Shown: piece after piece, positions 23,139 to 34,000 of the stretch
Layout of the letters: the number at the start of each line of letters is the position of its first letter
Numbering within the stretch: the stretch's first letter is position 1
NCBI RefSeq assembly: GCF_041431135.1
Contig: NZ_CP107799.1
Coordinates: 3,968,001-4,032,000 of the forward strand
Origin: Streptomyces sp. NBC_00554
GTDB taxonomy: Bacteria > Actinomycetota > Actinomycetes > Streptomycetales > Streptomycetaceae
Direction of reading: 5' to 3'
DNA: 64,000 nucleotides
Made by a program: the position numbers and the translations under genes
Notes under the pieces: model-generated
Seen by the model: only the letters and a program-made list of their open reading frames with translations
Told to the model about the DNA's origin: nothing
The model's database searches: none

Positions 23139-24332
23139 TCAGGTCCGGGACACCACCCCGCAGTCATCCGTACGTTCCTCATCGATGCCCTCGCTGCGGT
23201 CGTACGGGTCCATCGTCGGCCCTGTCGGGAGCGGGCCGGCCTGCTCGTCCGTCGAGAACTGGGGGTGCAGATAGCCGTCGTAGGTGTCGCAGGCCGAGTT
23301 GCCGATCTCCTGGTCGTAGCTGACGACGAAGAGCTTGCCGGGGGTGACCTGGTACTTGACCGGATCGGAGACCTCGAGGTCGAGCACGCGGCGGACGATG
23401 GTGCGGGAGACCTCGGTCGAACCGTCGGCGCGGACGAACGGGTAGACGAAGGTGAAGTCGGCGTGCACGACGACGGAGTCCTGCCTGTCGGCCTTGAACG
23501 TCATGCGGCCGCGGGTCTTGACCACGTCTCCGGCAAGCCGGAGCTCGGCGGGGTCGTAGCGGCTGAACATCCACAGGGGGTCGTGCTCTTTGTCGGGCTT
23601 GCGCAGCGCGGTGTCCAGCAGGTCGATCATGTCCGTCTGGAGGGGGTCGATCACGCCGAGCGCGGTCTCGGGGCGCTCGCCGCGCAGGGTGGCCGGGTCG
23701 AGGTTCGCGTCGACCAGGAGCGCCTTGGTCTGCCGCAGCGCCTGTTCGACCTCCGCCTTGGACAAGGAGCTGACCGCTGTCGCCTTCGGCAGGACGATGC
23801 CTGCCGCGCCGTCGGCCCACCGCGCGGCCGGGGAACCGGCGAACGGCCGTTCCAGGGTGGGGGTTACCGGAGCCATCTCGGAGGGCGCGGCGGTCGGGGC
23901 CGCGGTCTCCGCCGGGAGCGGGGACGCGGCGACGGCCTCGGGAACGCCGGTGCCCGAGCCGGGGTCATCGCCGAGCAGCAGTGACGGCTTGTTGGCCACG
24001 ACGAGCACGGCAATCGCGAGGGGCACACCGAAAAACGCCCACAGCCGGCGGCGACGGGCCGCGCGCCCGTCCATCTCTCGCCACGCCGGCCCGGTGCGCC
24101 ACCCGTCGGGCACCTCACCCCGCGCATCCTGCTCCCGCAGCCGCCGGGTGACCACACGCGCCCGCGCGGACGGCTCCTTCGGCGCCGAGGCGCGGATGTC
24201 GAGCTCGGAGTCCTGAACGAACTTCTCCCAGACCTCGTCGGATATGGAGGAGGGGAGGGAAGAGGGAACGGAGGAGCCGTCCTTTCCCTCTTCAGAGTCG
24301 GGGTTCGGCTCTACGGACGGTCTTTCGGCCAC
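23139..24332 (-). CDS. Single-pass membrane protein, conserved Streptomyces type, function unknown
   Basis: 397 residues. A cytoplasmic part (about 1-93) carries SDEVWEKFVQDSELDIRASA and KEPSARARVVTRRLREQDA, a pattern I recall in other Streptomyces proteins of unknown role. One membrane helix follows (about 94-113), then a Pro/Ala/Thr linker and an extracytoplasmic domain (about 180-390). The latter includes DPLWMFSRYDPAELRLAGDV and a two-Cys end (NSACDTYDG, DDCGVVS) that could form a disulfide. It is not obviously an enzyme. Upstream, an A+T-rich palindrome AGTTAATTTTAACT (24356-24369) probably marks its promoter. It lies downstream of the toxin/immunity pair on the same strand. Confidence 0.75.
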   Translation of the reverse strand: MAERPSVEPNPDSEEGKDGSSVPSSLPSSISDEVWEKFVQDSELDIRASAPKEPSARARVVTRRLREQDARGEVPDGWRTGPAWREMDGRAARRRRLWAFFGVPLAIAVLVVANKPSLLLGDDPGSGTGVPEAVAASPLPAETAAPTAAPSEMAPVTPTLERPFAGSPAARWADGAAGIVLPKATAVSSLSKAEVEQALRQTKALLVDANLDPATLRGERPETALGVIDPLQTDMIDLLDTALRKPDKEHDPLWMFSRYDPAELRLAGDVVKTRGRMTFKADRQDSVVVHADFTFVYPFVRADGSTEVSRTIVRRVLDLEVSDPVKYQVTPGKLFVVSYDQEIGNSACDTYDGYLHPQFSTDEQAGPLPTGPTMDPYDRSEGIDEERTDDCGVVSRT

Positions 24333-24562
24333 GGTGGATCGTGCGTCTTTCTCTGAGTTAATTTTAACTAATCCGTCCTACTGGGACCTAACCGAAATTC
24401 CCCTTCGCAGTCCTCAGTGCCCGGCAGCGCATCAAGCCCGACCGGCCCCGGGCAGAAATGGCACTACTGCTGGGCTTCGCTCGAGCAGGGGGTTACCACC
24501 TGCTCATGGGATCCTTCACCGTGTGCCCTCGACTCAGATCCTGGAACCCCGGCCACATCGCA
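24333..24562. other. A+T-richer intergenic region after the immunity gene
   Basis: 230 bp without a convincing gene. It holds the palindrome AGTTAATTTTAACT (24356-24369), probably promoter DNA for the gene starting at 24332. It also holds a hairpin, GAGCAGG (24483-24489) with CCTGCTC (24499-24505), that could terminate the toxin/immunity transcript. Confidence 0.4.
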
Positions 24563-25099
24563 TCAAACGGAGAACCCGCGAACGCGAGGATTCGGCCCCG
24601 GTACCCGATCGGGAAGCCCTCGCCTTTCGATAGTGCCGTCGATCAGCCCCACGAGGAAGGCAAGTGCACCCTCCCGAAACTCCCACCAGTCGTCGTTCCT
24701 ACTGTTCACGACGACAGGCCAGTCATCGGAATTCCCGCTGGAGACACGCCAGTAGAATACATCCCCGGACAATGACTCGCTCCACGGAATCAGACCTCCC
24801 GGATCAGGGTGAGCGACATACCCCTCAGTCATGTCGTCATCCTGGAGATCCCGCAGCGTCTCAAGTTCCCGGAAAATACCGTCGACGAAAGCGCGCTCCT
24901 GCCCCGGGAGGGGAGTCGGGACGCGCAAGAACTCGTCGAATTCCAGCGTCGGGTAAAAATCGGCCAGTTCCCGGTAGTCGCTGGGAAGATCGACCCCCAG
25001 AATCTGATATATCGCCTCGAAATTCACACCGCGCGGCCCTGGAGATCTCTGCGGCAAGAGCTCGCTGACCACGCGCTCCAGATCCGACACCCTCAGCAT
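24563..25099 (-). CDS. SUKH-type (SMI1/KNR4) immunity protein
   Basis: 178 residues from ATG 25099 (a TTG at 25111 would add four). The N-terminal helix is LERVVSELLP; the SMI1/KNR4 core shows LGVDLPSDYRELADFYPTLEF, a LIPWSESLSGDVFYWRV strand block and the terminal DDWWEFREGALAFLVGLIDG helix. SUKH proteins neutralise nuclease toxins of polymorphic toxin systems by binding them (established knowledge). The start overlaps the toxin stop by 7 bp, i.e. translational coupling. G+C is lower than in core neighbours. It should specifically protect against the C-terminal endonuclease of the preceding gene (inference). Confidence 0.85.
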   Translation of the reverse strand: MLRVSDLERVVSELLPQRSPGPRGVNFEAIYQILGVDLPSDYRELADFYPTLEFDEFLRVPTPLPGQERAFVDGIFRELETLRDLQDDDMTEGYVAHPDPGGLIPWSESLSGDVFYWRVSSGNSDDWPVVVNSRNDDWWEFREGALAFLVGLIDGTIERRGLPDRVPGPNPRVRGFSV

Positions 25100-28000
25100 G
25101 TCTTCTGCCAATCCTGGCTGTTTTCCACTGTCACGTCGAAGAGCTCCCCTTCCTTGGTGTACGCCGTCATCCTTATACTCTCGGGTATCGCACTGTTCTC
25201 ATCGGCATAGTTCAGCTGGCCGGAGTAGAAGACGGGATTGTTGGCACGCAGCTGCTTCGCCATCTTGTTCTCGCAGCGCTTCATCCCGCTCTTATTCATG
25301 CGGTCGAACCCTGCGAAGAGATTCTCACTCCTCCACTCTCCGTGGAACATATCTCCGACGATGTGTGTACGGTTGTAAATCGGCTTTCCATCAGCGTCGA
25401 TGTTAGCTCCGGAGGGGAAACCGGGCACATATACGCTCGCTCCGTCGTCCCTCTTGCTTCCCTTCGGCTTCAGATCGCTGGGGCACATGAGCGCAGTCGC
25501 TCCATCTGGCCGACCGCTGCGCAACGGCTGGTAGTTGTACCGCTCTTCACGCGGCTGAGAGCAAGGATCCTCCCTTTGACCGGTCCCTCCTCCGTCTCCG
25601 TTGGTCGGAACCTCCGCAGGATCTGACTGCTCCCCGGGCGCGTAGTCTCCGCTGTCGATGAGGTCCAGCATCTTCAGCACGCCGACGACCATGCCCAAGC
25701 CATCCCCGGGCTTCCAGCCGCCGTCCTTGGGCGTCTCGGGCTTGGGCATGGGGCGAGTCGGGGCAGGCCTGGCGTACGGGCCGTTGTTGGGGTTCTGATC
25801 GATGCGCGGGCGGGGCGGGGTGATCACCCGGGACTGGGTGAGCGTATTGGTGCCTCCGCCGCAGCGGTAGGTGCAGCTGCCAGTGCCAGTGGAGACAAGC
25901 GCGGAGCTGCCTCCCCCGGCGTACACAGCGTTGGCCTGGGCCGTGATCGCGCTGGACAGGCTGCCCGCGTACGACTGGGACAGCACACTGGTGGTGGCAT
26001 GACTGCCAGTTGCGGCCGCGCCCTGTGTGGCCTCCCAGACCACCGCACCGCCTCCGGTCACAACGACCGTGCCGAGCACACCCCACCCGAGCGCCTCGCC
26101 CGCCGCAATGGCGCCGCCGCCGCAGATCACAATGGCGGGCCCGTAGCAGTGTCCAGTCGGGTCTGTTCCGTTGAGCGACCCGCCGTAGCCGTAGCTGTAC
26201 CGGTTGGCCTGCCCCGAGGGGCTCGGGTCCAACTGCCACGTGTCCCGCGAGGCAAAGGACCCAGTGCCCGGCTGGTACCAGCGAGCGGCCATGTTCACGT
26301 CGCCGGTGGTGGGGTCGGTGAAGCCGGACTGGTAGCCGACGGCGGGGGTGGTTCCGTTGGTGGCCGTCTCCATGCCGAAGGGGTCATAGGCCGTCGAGCC
26401 GCTGACCTGCTTGCCGTCGGCCGTCAGGGCGGTGACCAGGTCGGTGTGCTGGTCGGTCAGGGCCCACTGCTTGGTGGTGCCGGTGGAGAGGGAGAGGAGG
26501 GTGCCGTCGGGGGTGCGGTTGTAGTTGGTGGTGCCGTCGTTGGCGAGGTTGTTGGAGCCCCCGTCGTAGGTGAAGGTCGTCGCGCCTCGGGTCTGGACGC
26601 GGTCCAGGGAGTCGTAGGTGAACGTCGTGCCGCCGTCGGTGATCTTGCGTTCGAAGGCGTCGAAGGTCAGTGAACGAGCGGATCCACTACCGGTGTTGAC
26701 CGAGGACAGCGTGCCCCGTGCGGTGTAGGCGTACGTCGTCGTGCCGTCGGTCAGCTGGCGGTTGCGGGCGTCGTACGTCGCTGTGGTCGAGCCGGCCTTG
26801 GTGCGGTTGCCGGACGCGTCCCACGTGTACGACACCGTCGTGCCGTCCTTCGCCCACGACGTCATGCGGTTCGCATAGTCGTAGCTGTAGGTGTTGGTGC
26901 CGGCCCCTGCCGTGCCCGTCGTCTTCTTGGACGTCAGGTTGTCGTCCAGGTCGTAGCCGTACGTGGTCGAGGCGACGGTGGTCGCCGTGTCGACGGTGGT
27001 CACAGTGTCGGTGTTCAGGCGGCCGAGGCTGTCGTAGACGTAGTTGCGCTTGGCCGTAGCCGTGTGCGACGTGGCGCCGTCCGGCTTGCTTGCGTACTGC
27101 TCCAGGCGCAGGCGGCCTGCGGCGTCGAAGTCGTACCAGACGTAATTGCTGGTGATCGAGTCCCACACCCAGTCGAAGCGGCCGGCGCTGTCGTAGCCGT
27201 AGTTGGTGGTGCCCGCATTGGTCTTGCGCTGCGTCATGCTGCCGTCGGCGTTGTAGGAGTAGCTGGAGGTGCCGCCCGGTCCTGCCGCGGTCAGGAGCTG
27301 GCCGCGGTCGTTGTAGGTGTAGGTGTCGCGGGTGAGCGCGTCGGCCGTGCCGACCGCGGTGAGGCGGCCCGCGAGGTCGTACTCCAAGGTGCGGTCGGTG
27401 GTGGCCGCCTCCGCGCCGGTGCCGGTCTCGTGGGTGAGGCGGCCGAGGCCGTCGTAGACGCTCTCGCGCTTGACGCCACCCGGCAGCAGCTCTGTGACGG
27501 GCTGTCCGGCCTTGTCGTAGACGGTGGTCCAGGTGCGGTCGGCGGCGGCCGGGTGCGCGGTCGTGGACGGTTCGATCGTGGACTCGGGCAGGCCCCAGCT
27601 GTTGAAGGTGTAGACGGTCTTGTTGCCGCGTCCGTCCGTCAGCCGGGTGCGGTTGCCTGCCGCGTCGTAGCCGGACGTCGTCGTGATCGACTCGGTGGCG
27701 GAGACCGGTTCGACCTGGGTCGTCAGGCGACCCAGCGCGTCGTACGCATACGTCGTACGTGCCTTGGTCTGCGCGGAGATCACGGCCGTCGGGTTGCCCT
27801 CGGCGTCGAACTCGGCGGTGGTGGTGCGCAGTGCGGTGGTGCCCGTGCCGTAGTCGGTCGTGGCGGTGGCGCCGCCGAGGGCATCGTACGTAGTCGTGGT
27901 CCAGCGGTTGGTGGCGTCGGTGGTCTCGGCCTGGCGGCCGAGGCCGTCGTAGCCGAAGCGGGTGGTGCCGGCCGGGTCTGTCAGCGACTCGACCTCGCCC

Positions 28001-31000
28001 GCCGGGTTGTAGGTGCTGGTCGTGGTGATGCCGCCCGGAGTCTTCGACGCCGTCTGGTTGCTCGCGTCGTCCCAGGTGTAGCCGCTGGTCAGGTTCACCG
28101 TGGTCGGGTAACGCTCGACCGTGGTGGCGGTGAGCTGCCGGCCCAGTTCGTCGTACGTGGCCTCGGTTCGGGCGCCCGTCGGATCTGTGGCGGAGAGCTG
28201 GAGACCGGTCGGGGTCCAGGTATGGCGGGTCACTCCGCCGCCGTCGGCGGCCGCGGCAAGCAGGTCCGAGTCGGTCTCCGACGCGAGGGCAGCAGCGGCG
28301 TCGGCCACCGGGTCCGTCTGTGTCGTCAGCTGACCGAACTGGTCGTAGTCGTAGCGGGTGACGCGGCCCAGCGGGTCGGTGACCGTCTGCGGCAGGCCGA
28401 GCGGGGTGTAGGTGGTGCGGGCGGTCGCGGTGAGCGCGGTGGTGCCGCCCGGCGGGGTGTAGTCGGGAAGGGTCACCGCGGTCGTGCGGCCGAGCCGGTC
28501 GACCTCGGAGCGGGCGACCTTCCCCCGGGCGTCCTTGGACTCGGTGGCCTCACCGAAGGTGTTGTAGCCGGTGAGGGTGGCGGGCTTGGCCGTGGTGGCC
28601 GCGCTGCCGTTCTCCTCGGTCTGCACCGCCGGGGCGGTCTCCTGTGCGAGGCGGCCCAGTGCGTCGTAGCGGTGGGTGGTGGTGTACGCGGTCGCGTCGG
28701 CGCCGGTGGTGTTGCCGCGCGGGGTGACCGTGGTCAGCGGCAAGCCGCGGTCGTCGTACGTGCTCGTGGTGGTGTGGGTGCTGGTGCCGTCGGTGACGGT
28801 CTGCTTGGTGACGTTGCCGGCGGGGTCGTACTCCGCCGTCGTGGTGAGCGACTTGTCGCCGGTGATGGACTGCTTCTGTTCCGTCACCTGGTCGTCGCGG
28901 TCGTAGACAAAGGTGCTGGTCCGGTTGAGTCCGCCGGGGTCGAGGACGGTGCTGTCGGTGCGGCCCAGAGCGTCCACGGTGAAGGTCTGAGTGGTCTTGC
29001 CGCCGCCGGTGACCTGACGGGTCAAGTGACCTGCCGAGTCATAAGTGTTGGCCTCCGCGACGATGTCGCGCTTGGTGCCGTCGGCCTGAGTGACCTGTTT
29101 GGCCGTGGTGGTGGCCGCGAGTCCGTCGTCGTAGTAGGTGTACGCGGCGGTGGCGCCCATCGCATCAGCCGTGGTGGCCAGGCGTCCTGCTGGGTCATAG
29201 GCGTTGGAGACCACGGTCAGGTCCCGGACAGTGCCGGATGGGTCGCCCGTCCAGTCGTCGAGGACGGTCGAGGCGTGCTGGCCGCGCGGGGTGTACGTGT
29301 ACGTGAAGTGCGCGCCTGCCGGGTCCGTCATACCTCTGACCTGACCGAACTCGTCGTGTTCGAGCAGGGTGGTGTGCTGCTCGGCGTCGGTCACGCTGTC
29401 GTTGAGGCCGTGCTCGTCGTAGTGGTAGGCCGTGCTCCGCGCAGTGTCGCCGCCCGTGGTGTCGGCCGTCGTCTCGGACAGCAGGTTGCCGTCCTCGTCG
29501 TAGCCGCGGGTGATCTTCGCGGTGTGGGTGGTGCCGGTGATCTCGTTCTTGACGCCCGCTCCGGTCTCGGTGACGACGTGGGAGGCCTGGTCGTAGGCGT
29601 AGGCCGTGGTCACACCGCTCGGGAAGGTGTCGGAGACCTGCTTCTCGGAGATCTTGCGGCCCAGGCCGTCGTATGTGTACGTCGTGACCAGCCCGGACGG
29701 GGAAGTGACCTCCGCCAGGTCGCCGTTCGAGTAGTAGCGGTACGAGGTCTTCGCGCCGGCCGGTGTGGTCTGCGTCAGTACCAGGCCTGCCGGGGCGGTG
29801 CCGCCGCCGACCGCGGCCTCGGTACCCGCGGTGTAGGTGGTGGAGGCGGTGCTGTTGTCCGGGCGGACCGTGGTGAGGGGCAGGCCCAGGGTGCTGTAGG
29901 TGTAGGCGGTGCGGTAGCGGTCGTCGCGGTAGTCGGTCGAACGCTGGTCCCGGTAGGTCAGTTGCTTGTCGTTGCGCGGGTCGAGGGGGTCGCTCGCGTT
30001 GAGGTAGTAGGAGTTGAAGCTCGTCCAGCAGGAGTCGGCGTCGCGACAGGTCGTGGAGGACACCACGTTGCCGCGGGCGTCGTGGCCTGTGACGGTGGTG
30101 TGGCCGTTGGGGTCGGTGACGGTGTGGAGGTTGCCGCCGGTGTCGTAGGCGTAGGAGGTGACAGCGCCGGTGGCGTCCTTCCTCGCGACCACACGCTGGC
30201 CGCGAAGGGCGTCGTAACTACTGCTGCTGGTGCGCCCCTTGGGGTCCGAGACCGTCACGGTCGAGGTCAAGCCCGAGTCAGCTGCCTCGGTCTGGGCCCG
30301 GTAGTGGGCCGAGACCGCATCGGCGCTCAGCGCACTGCGGTACAGGGCGACTTCGTCGACCTGCCCGTTGAAGTAGTAGGTGTTCGAGGCGAGACCCATC
30401 CAGCCGGAGCTGCCCCAGCCGCCGCCTATGTAGGCGTACGGGCGTGACTGGTCGGTGATGGTGCCGTCCAGCGAGCCGACCTTGACGCCGTCCAGGTAGA
30501 GGGTCTGGGTCGCGCCGGATCCCGACAGGGCGACGTGGTGCCATTCGTTGTCGGTCACGGTCTGCGTGGACACGATGGGGGTGGCCCCGGAGACACCGGA
30601 CAGATAGAACTCGCCGCGCAGCTTGCCTGCGCCGTCGATGTTCAGCACCGGGCGCCAAGACGTCGGGGTCTGGCCGATAGGAGTGTCCTGGAAGCCGAGC
30701 AGGACGGCCGAGGGAGTGGAGGTGCGGAACCACATCTCCGCGGACAGTTCGGTCGCCCCGGCCAGGATCGATCCGGGCACCTCGACGGTGCCCCCGCCAC
30801 CGAGCGTCACAGCCCGGTTGTCGCCTAGGCCGAACACGCCGGCCTTGTCCAGCTGCGATGAGATGCCGCCCGAGTCCGGGCGGAACGTGGCACCCATGCC
30901 GGACCCGCCGACCTCGCTGCCGAGAGCTGTGCCCTCGTACTCGCCGAGCCGCCAGTACGCGGCGGGCGCGTCGGCGAGGGCGACGCCGGCGTACTGGTCA

Positions 31001-34000
31001 CCGCGGCCGGTGACGAGACTACGGCGGGCCTGGAAGTGCCGGTTGGGGGTGTCGGTCTGGCCCGGGTTCCACTTGACGTAGATCCAGACAGAGCCGGCGT
31101 TCACGAACTTGACCAGCGGCTTGTCGTAGAAGGCGACTTCGTCGATCTGACCGGTGAAGTTGCGGTAGCCCGCGGCCTCGCCGTCCCACCCGGAGGAGGA
31201 GTAGCCGCCGCCGACGAACACGTGGGCGTAGCGGTCGGCGGGGACACCGGTGAACGCAATGCCCTGGTAGTCGCCGTCGACGAACAGGGCCTGGCTGCCC
31301 TCATTCCCAGTGAGCAGGACGTGGTGCCACTTGCCGTCGGTGACGGCCTGATCGGAATCGATGCTCGATGCGCCGGACGAGAATTTGCCGCGTAGCTTGC
31401 CGTCGGAGTCGATCAGCAGCATGGGCCGCCACCCGGCGGTCGGGGTGTCGCCGAACTCGGAGTCCTGGTTGGCGACCAGGACGCCCGGGCTGGTCGTTTT
31501 GAACCACAGCTCCAACGACATCGCCGTCCCTGTGTCCACGGACTCGAGAGGCATCTCGACCGCGCCGTCACCCGTGAAGCTCGCCGCGGTGTCGTCGCCG
31601 TCGGCGAAGATGCCCGCGCTGCCCGGCCGTACGCCGTCCAGGTAGCTGCCGGCCAGGTCGTCGCCGAGGGGACTCGCCGCTTCGGCGCCGGCGCGCTCGC
31701 CGAGCCGCCAGTAGCCGGTGGGGCCGCTGCGCTGGATCGTGTCCGCGTAGGAGGACGAGGAGGTGGAGTAGGAGGGCGCGGACACCTTCCAGGTGCCGCC
31801 GTTCTCGTCGGTGTGCTGGGTCACCCGGCCGCTGACCGGGTCGTAGGCGGCGGTGGCGTGCACCCGGCCGGAGGGCAGGGTGACCTTCGTGACCTGCCCG
31901 ATCGCGGTCCGACCTGCGTAGTGTTCGGCGACCGTGACGGCGTCCAGGGTGTGGTGGTAGACGGCGACTTCGTCCATCTGCCCCTTGAAGTGGTACTCAC
32001 CGCTCGCCAGGCCCATCCAGCCTGAGCTGCCGTAACCGGCACCGAGGTAGGCGTAGTCGCGGGACTGTTCGACGATGGCGCCGTCCAGCGAACCGACCTC
32101 GGCACCATCCAGGTAGAGGGTCTGGGTGGCGGCGCCGGCGGACAGCACCGCGTGATGCCACTTGCCGTCCGTCACCGCCTGCGCCGACACGATGGGGGTG
32201 GCCCCGGAGACGCCGGACAGATAGAACTCGCCGCGCAACTTGCCCGCGCCGTCGATGTTCAGCACCGGACGCCACGAGGCGGGCTTCTCACCCAGCTCCA
32301 CGTCCTGGAAGCCCACGAGGACACCCGACGGCGTACTCGTCTTGAACCACAGCTCGATCGTCGGGAAGGCCGCGGCCTTCAGTGTGTCCGCGGGTAGTTC
32401 GACTGCCGAGTCGACGCCGTCGAAGCCACCTGAGGTGTCCGAGGTGCCCGCGATCGCGGAGTCGGCACCCAGCTGGACGTCCCGGTGGACGGCGTCGTTG
32501 AGGCCCGTGCGTGAGACCGCCTCGCTGGCCGCCGTGGAGCCCTCGCTCTCACCCAGCCGCCAGTACGAGCTAGGGGCCGAGTCCAGCACACCGCTGCGGT
32601 AGACCGAGCCTGTGCCGTACTCGTACACCGTGCACTTGGTGGTGGACGTCGGCGGGCATACGGTCTTCAGCTGGTCGCCGGCGTAGGTGTATCGCCAGGT
32701 CAGACCGGGGGTGCTCGCGTCGATGGCGCTTGTGGTCACCGAGTCGACGTGTCCACCGGACCAGGTGAAGGACAAGGAGCGGCCGGACATAGCGTCGGTG
32801 ACCTTGCGCAGCTCGCCACCGTCCTCGGACTCATGGGTGAGGCTCTGACGCCGGCCCGCGCTGTCGGTGACGGAAACCAGCGAACCACTGACCATGAACA
32901 CGTAGGTGGTGCCGGATCTCTCGCGCAGCGTCCAGCTCTCGGACCTCTGCGTCAGTGTGTACGCCCCGCCGGACGGGCCGGAGTACGAGCCGTCGGGGTT
33001 CCTGCCGAACCGTATCTGCGAGCCGTCGGCGAGGGTCACCAGCACGGTCGACGTGCTGGGCTCCTCCAGCGCGCGCATGTCCCAGCGGGTGGACCAGCCG
33101 CTGCCGAATGCAGGGTCTCGGCGCGGATCCAGGGAGTTGTAGGTACGAGTGACCGCCAGCTCCGGGCCGACGGTGGAGATCGCCGCGTCCGTCGCCGCAG
33201 TGACGTAGTTGCCCTCGCGTGTGCCGACCTCGCCGCCATCGTCCGCGCCGCCGAGGTGGCTGGTCACGGCTGGCTGTGGCACCTGTGTGGTCAGCAGTGC
33301 CGCGCCGGGGCGCGACGAGGTGGCGGCGCCGTCGTAGGCATATCCGTACCAGGCATACGTCTTGCCCCAGGAGAGCCAGCCGGACGGTACCGCCCACTGC
33401 TGTTCGGTGCTGCGCGTGCCCGTCTTGCAGTTCTTGCGCAGGTTGCTGCCCTCGACCTCGCAGACCTCGAAGGAGTACTGCAGCGTCGCCTTCGGGTATC
33501 TGTCGGCGTCCGTACCCTTCGCCCACAGGGTGGGGGTGAGCGTGTCGGCGGTGGCTCCGCTGCCCGGTGACTCGGCCGTCAGCTGTGGCGGAATGTTCAC
33601 TGAGGCGATCTTGACGGCGGGTCCCGGGACGCCTGCGGTGGTGAAGCGGCTTACGCCGTAGTCGTCCATCGTCCACTGCACTGTGTACGTGGCAGGCGTC
33701 AGCGCAGCGATCTTCGCGTCCAGCGTCACGCTCTCACCGGGCGAGACCGCCTGGGGCATCTCCGTCCACGCGATCTTCGAGCTGTCGGTGATCTCCTTGC
33801 CCGCGGAGTCGAACAGGTTGTACCGCAGCTTGTAGTTGCCGCCCGCGGGCCAGGTCTCCTGCCCCTGGTTGGTGACGGTGACCTTCTCAATGCCCTCGCT
33901 GGTGGCGGTCACCGGTGCGATGAAGTCGCCTAGCTTGTAGGTGGCGCCGTACTTGGTCCAGGTGACGTCGAGACTGGGCTTGCCGTTCGGGTAGTCGTCG

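Noticed and set aside
27064..30447. 1127-codon plus-strand frame antisense to the RHS gene
   Set aside because: Its Val/Gly/Arg composition mirrors YD-repeat codons. It has no SD, signal peptide or domain.
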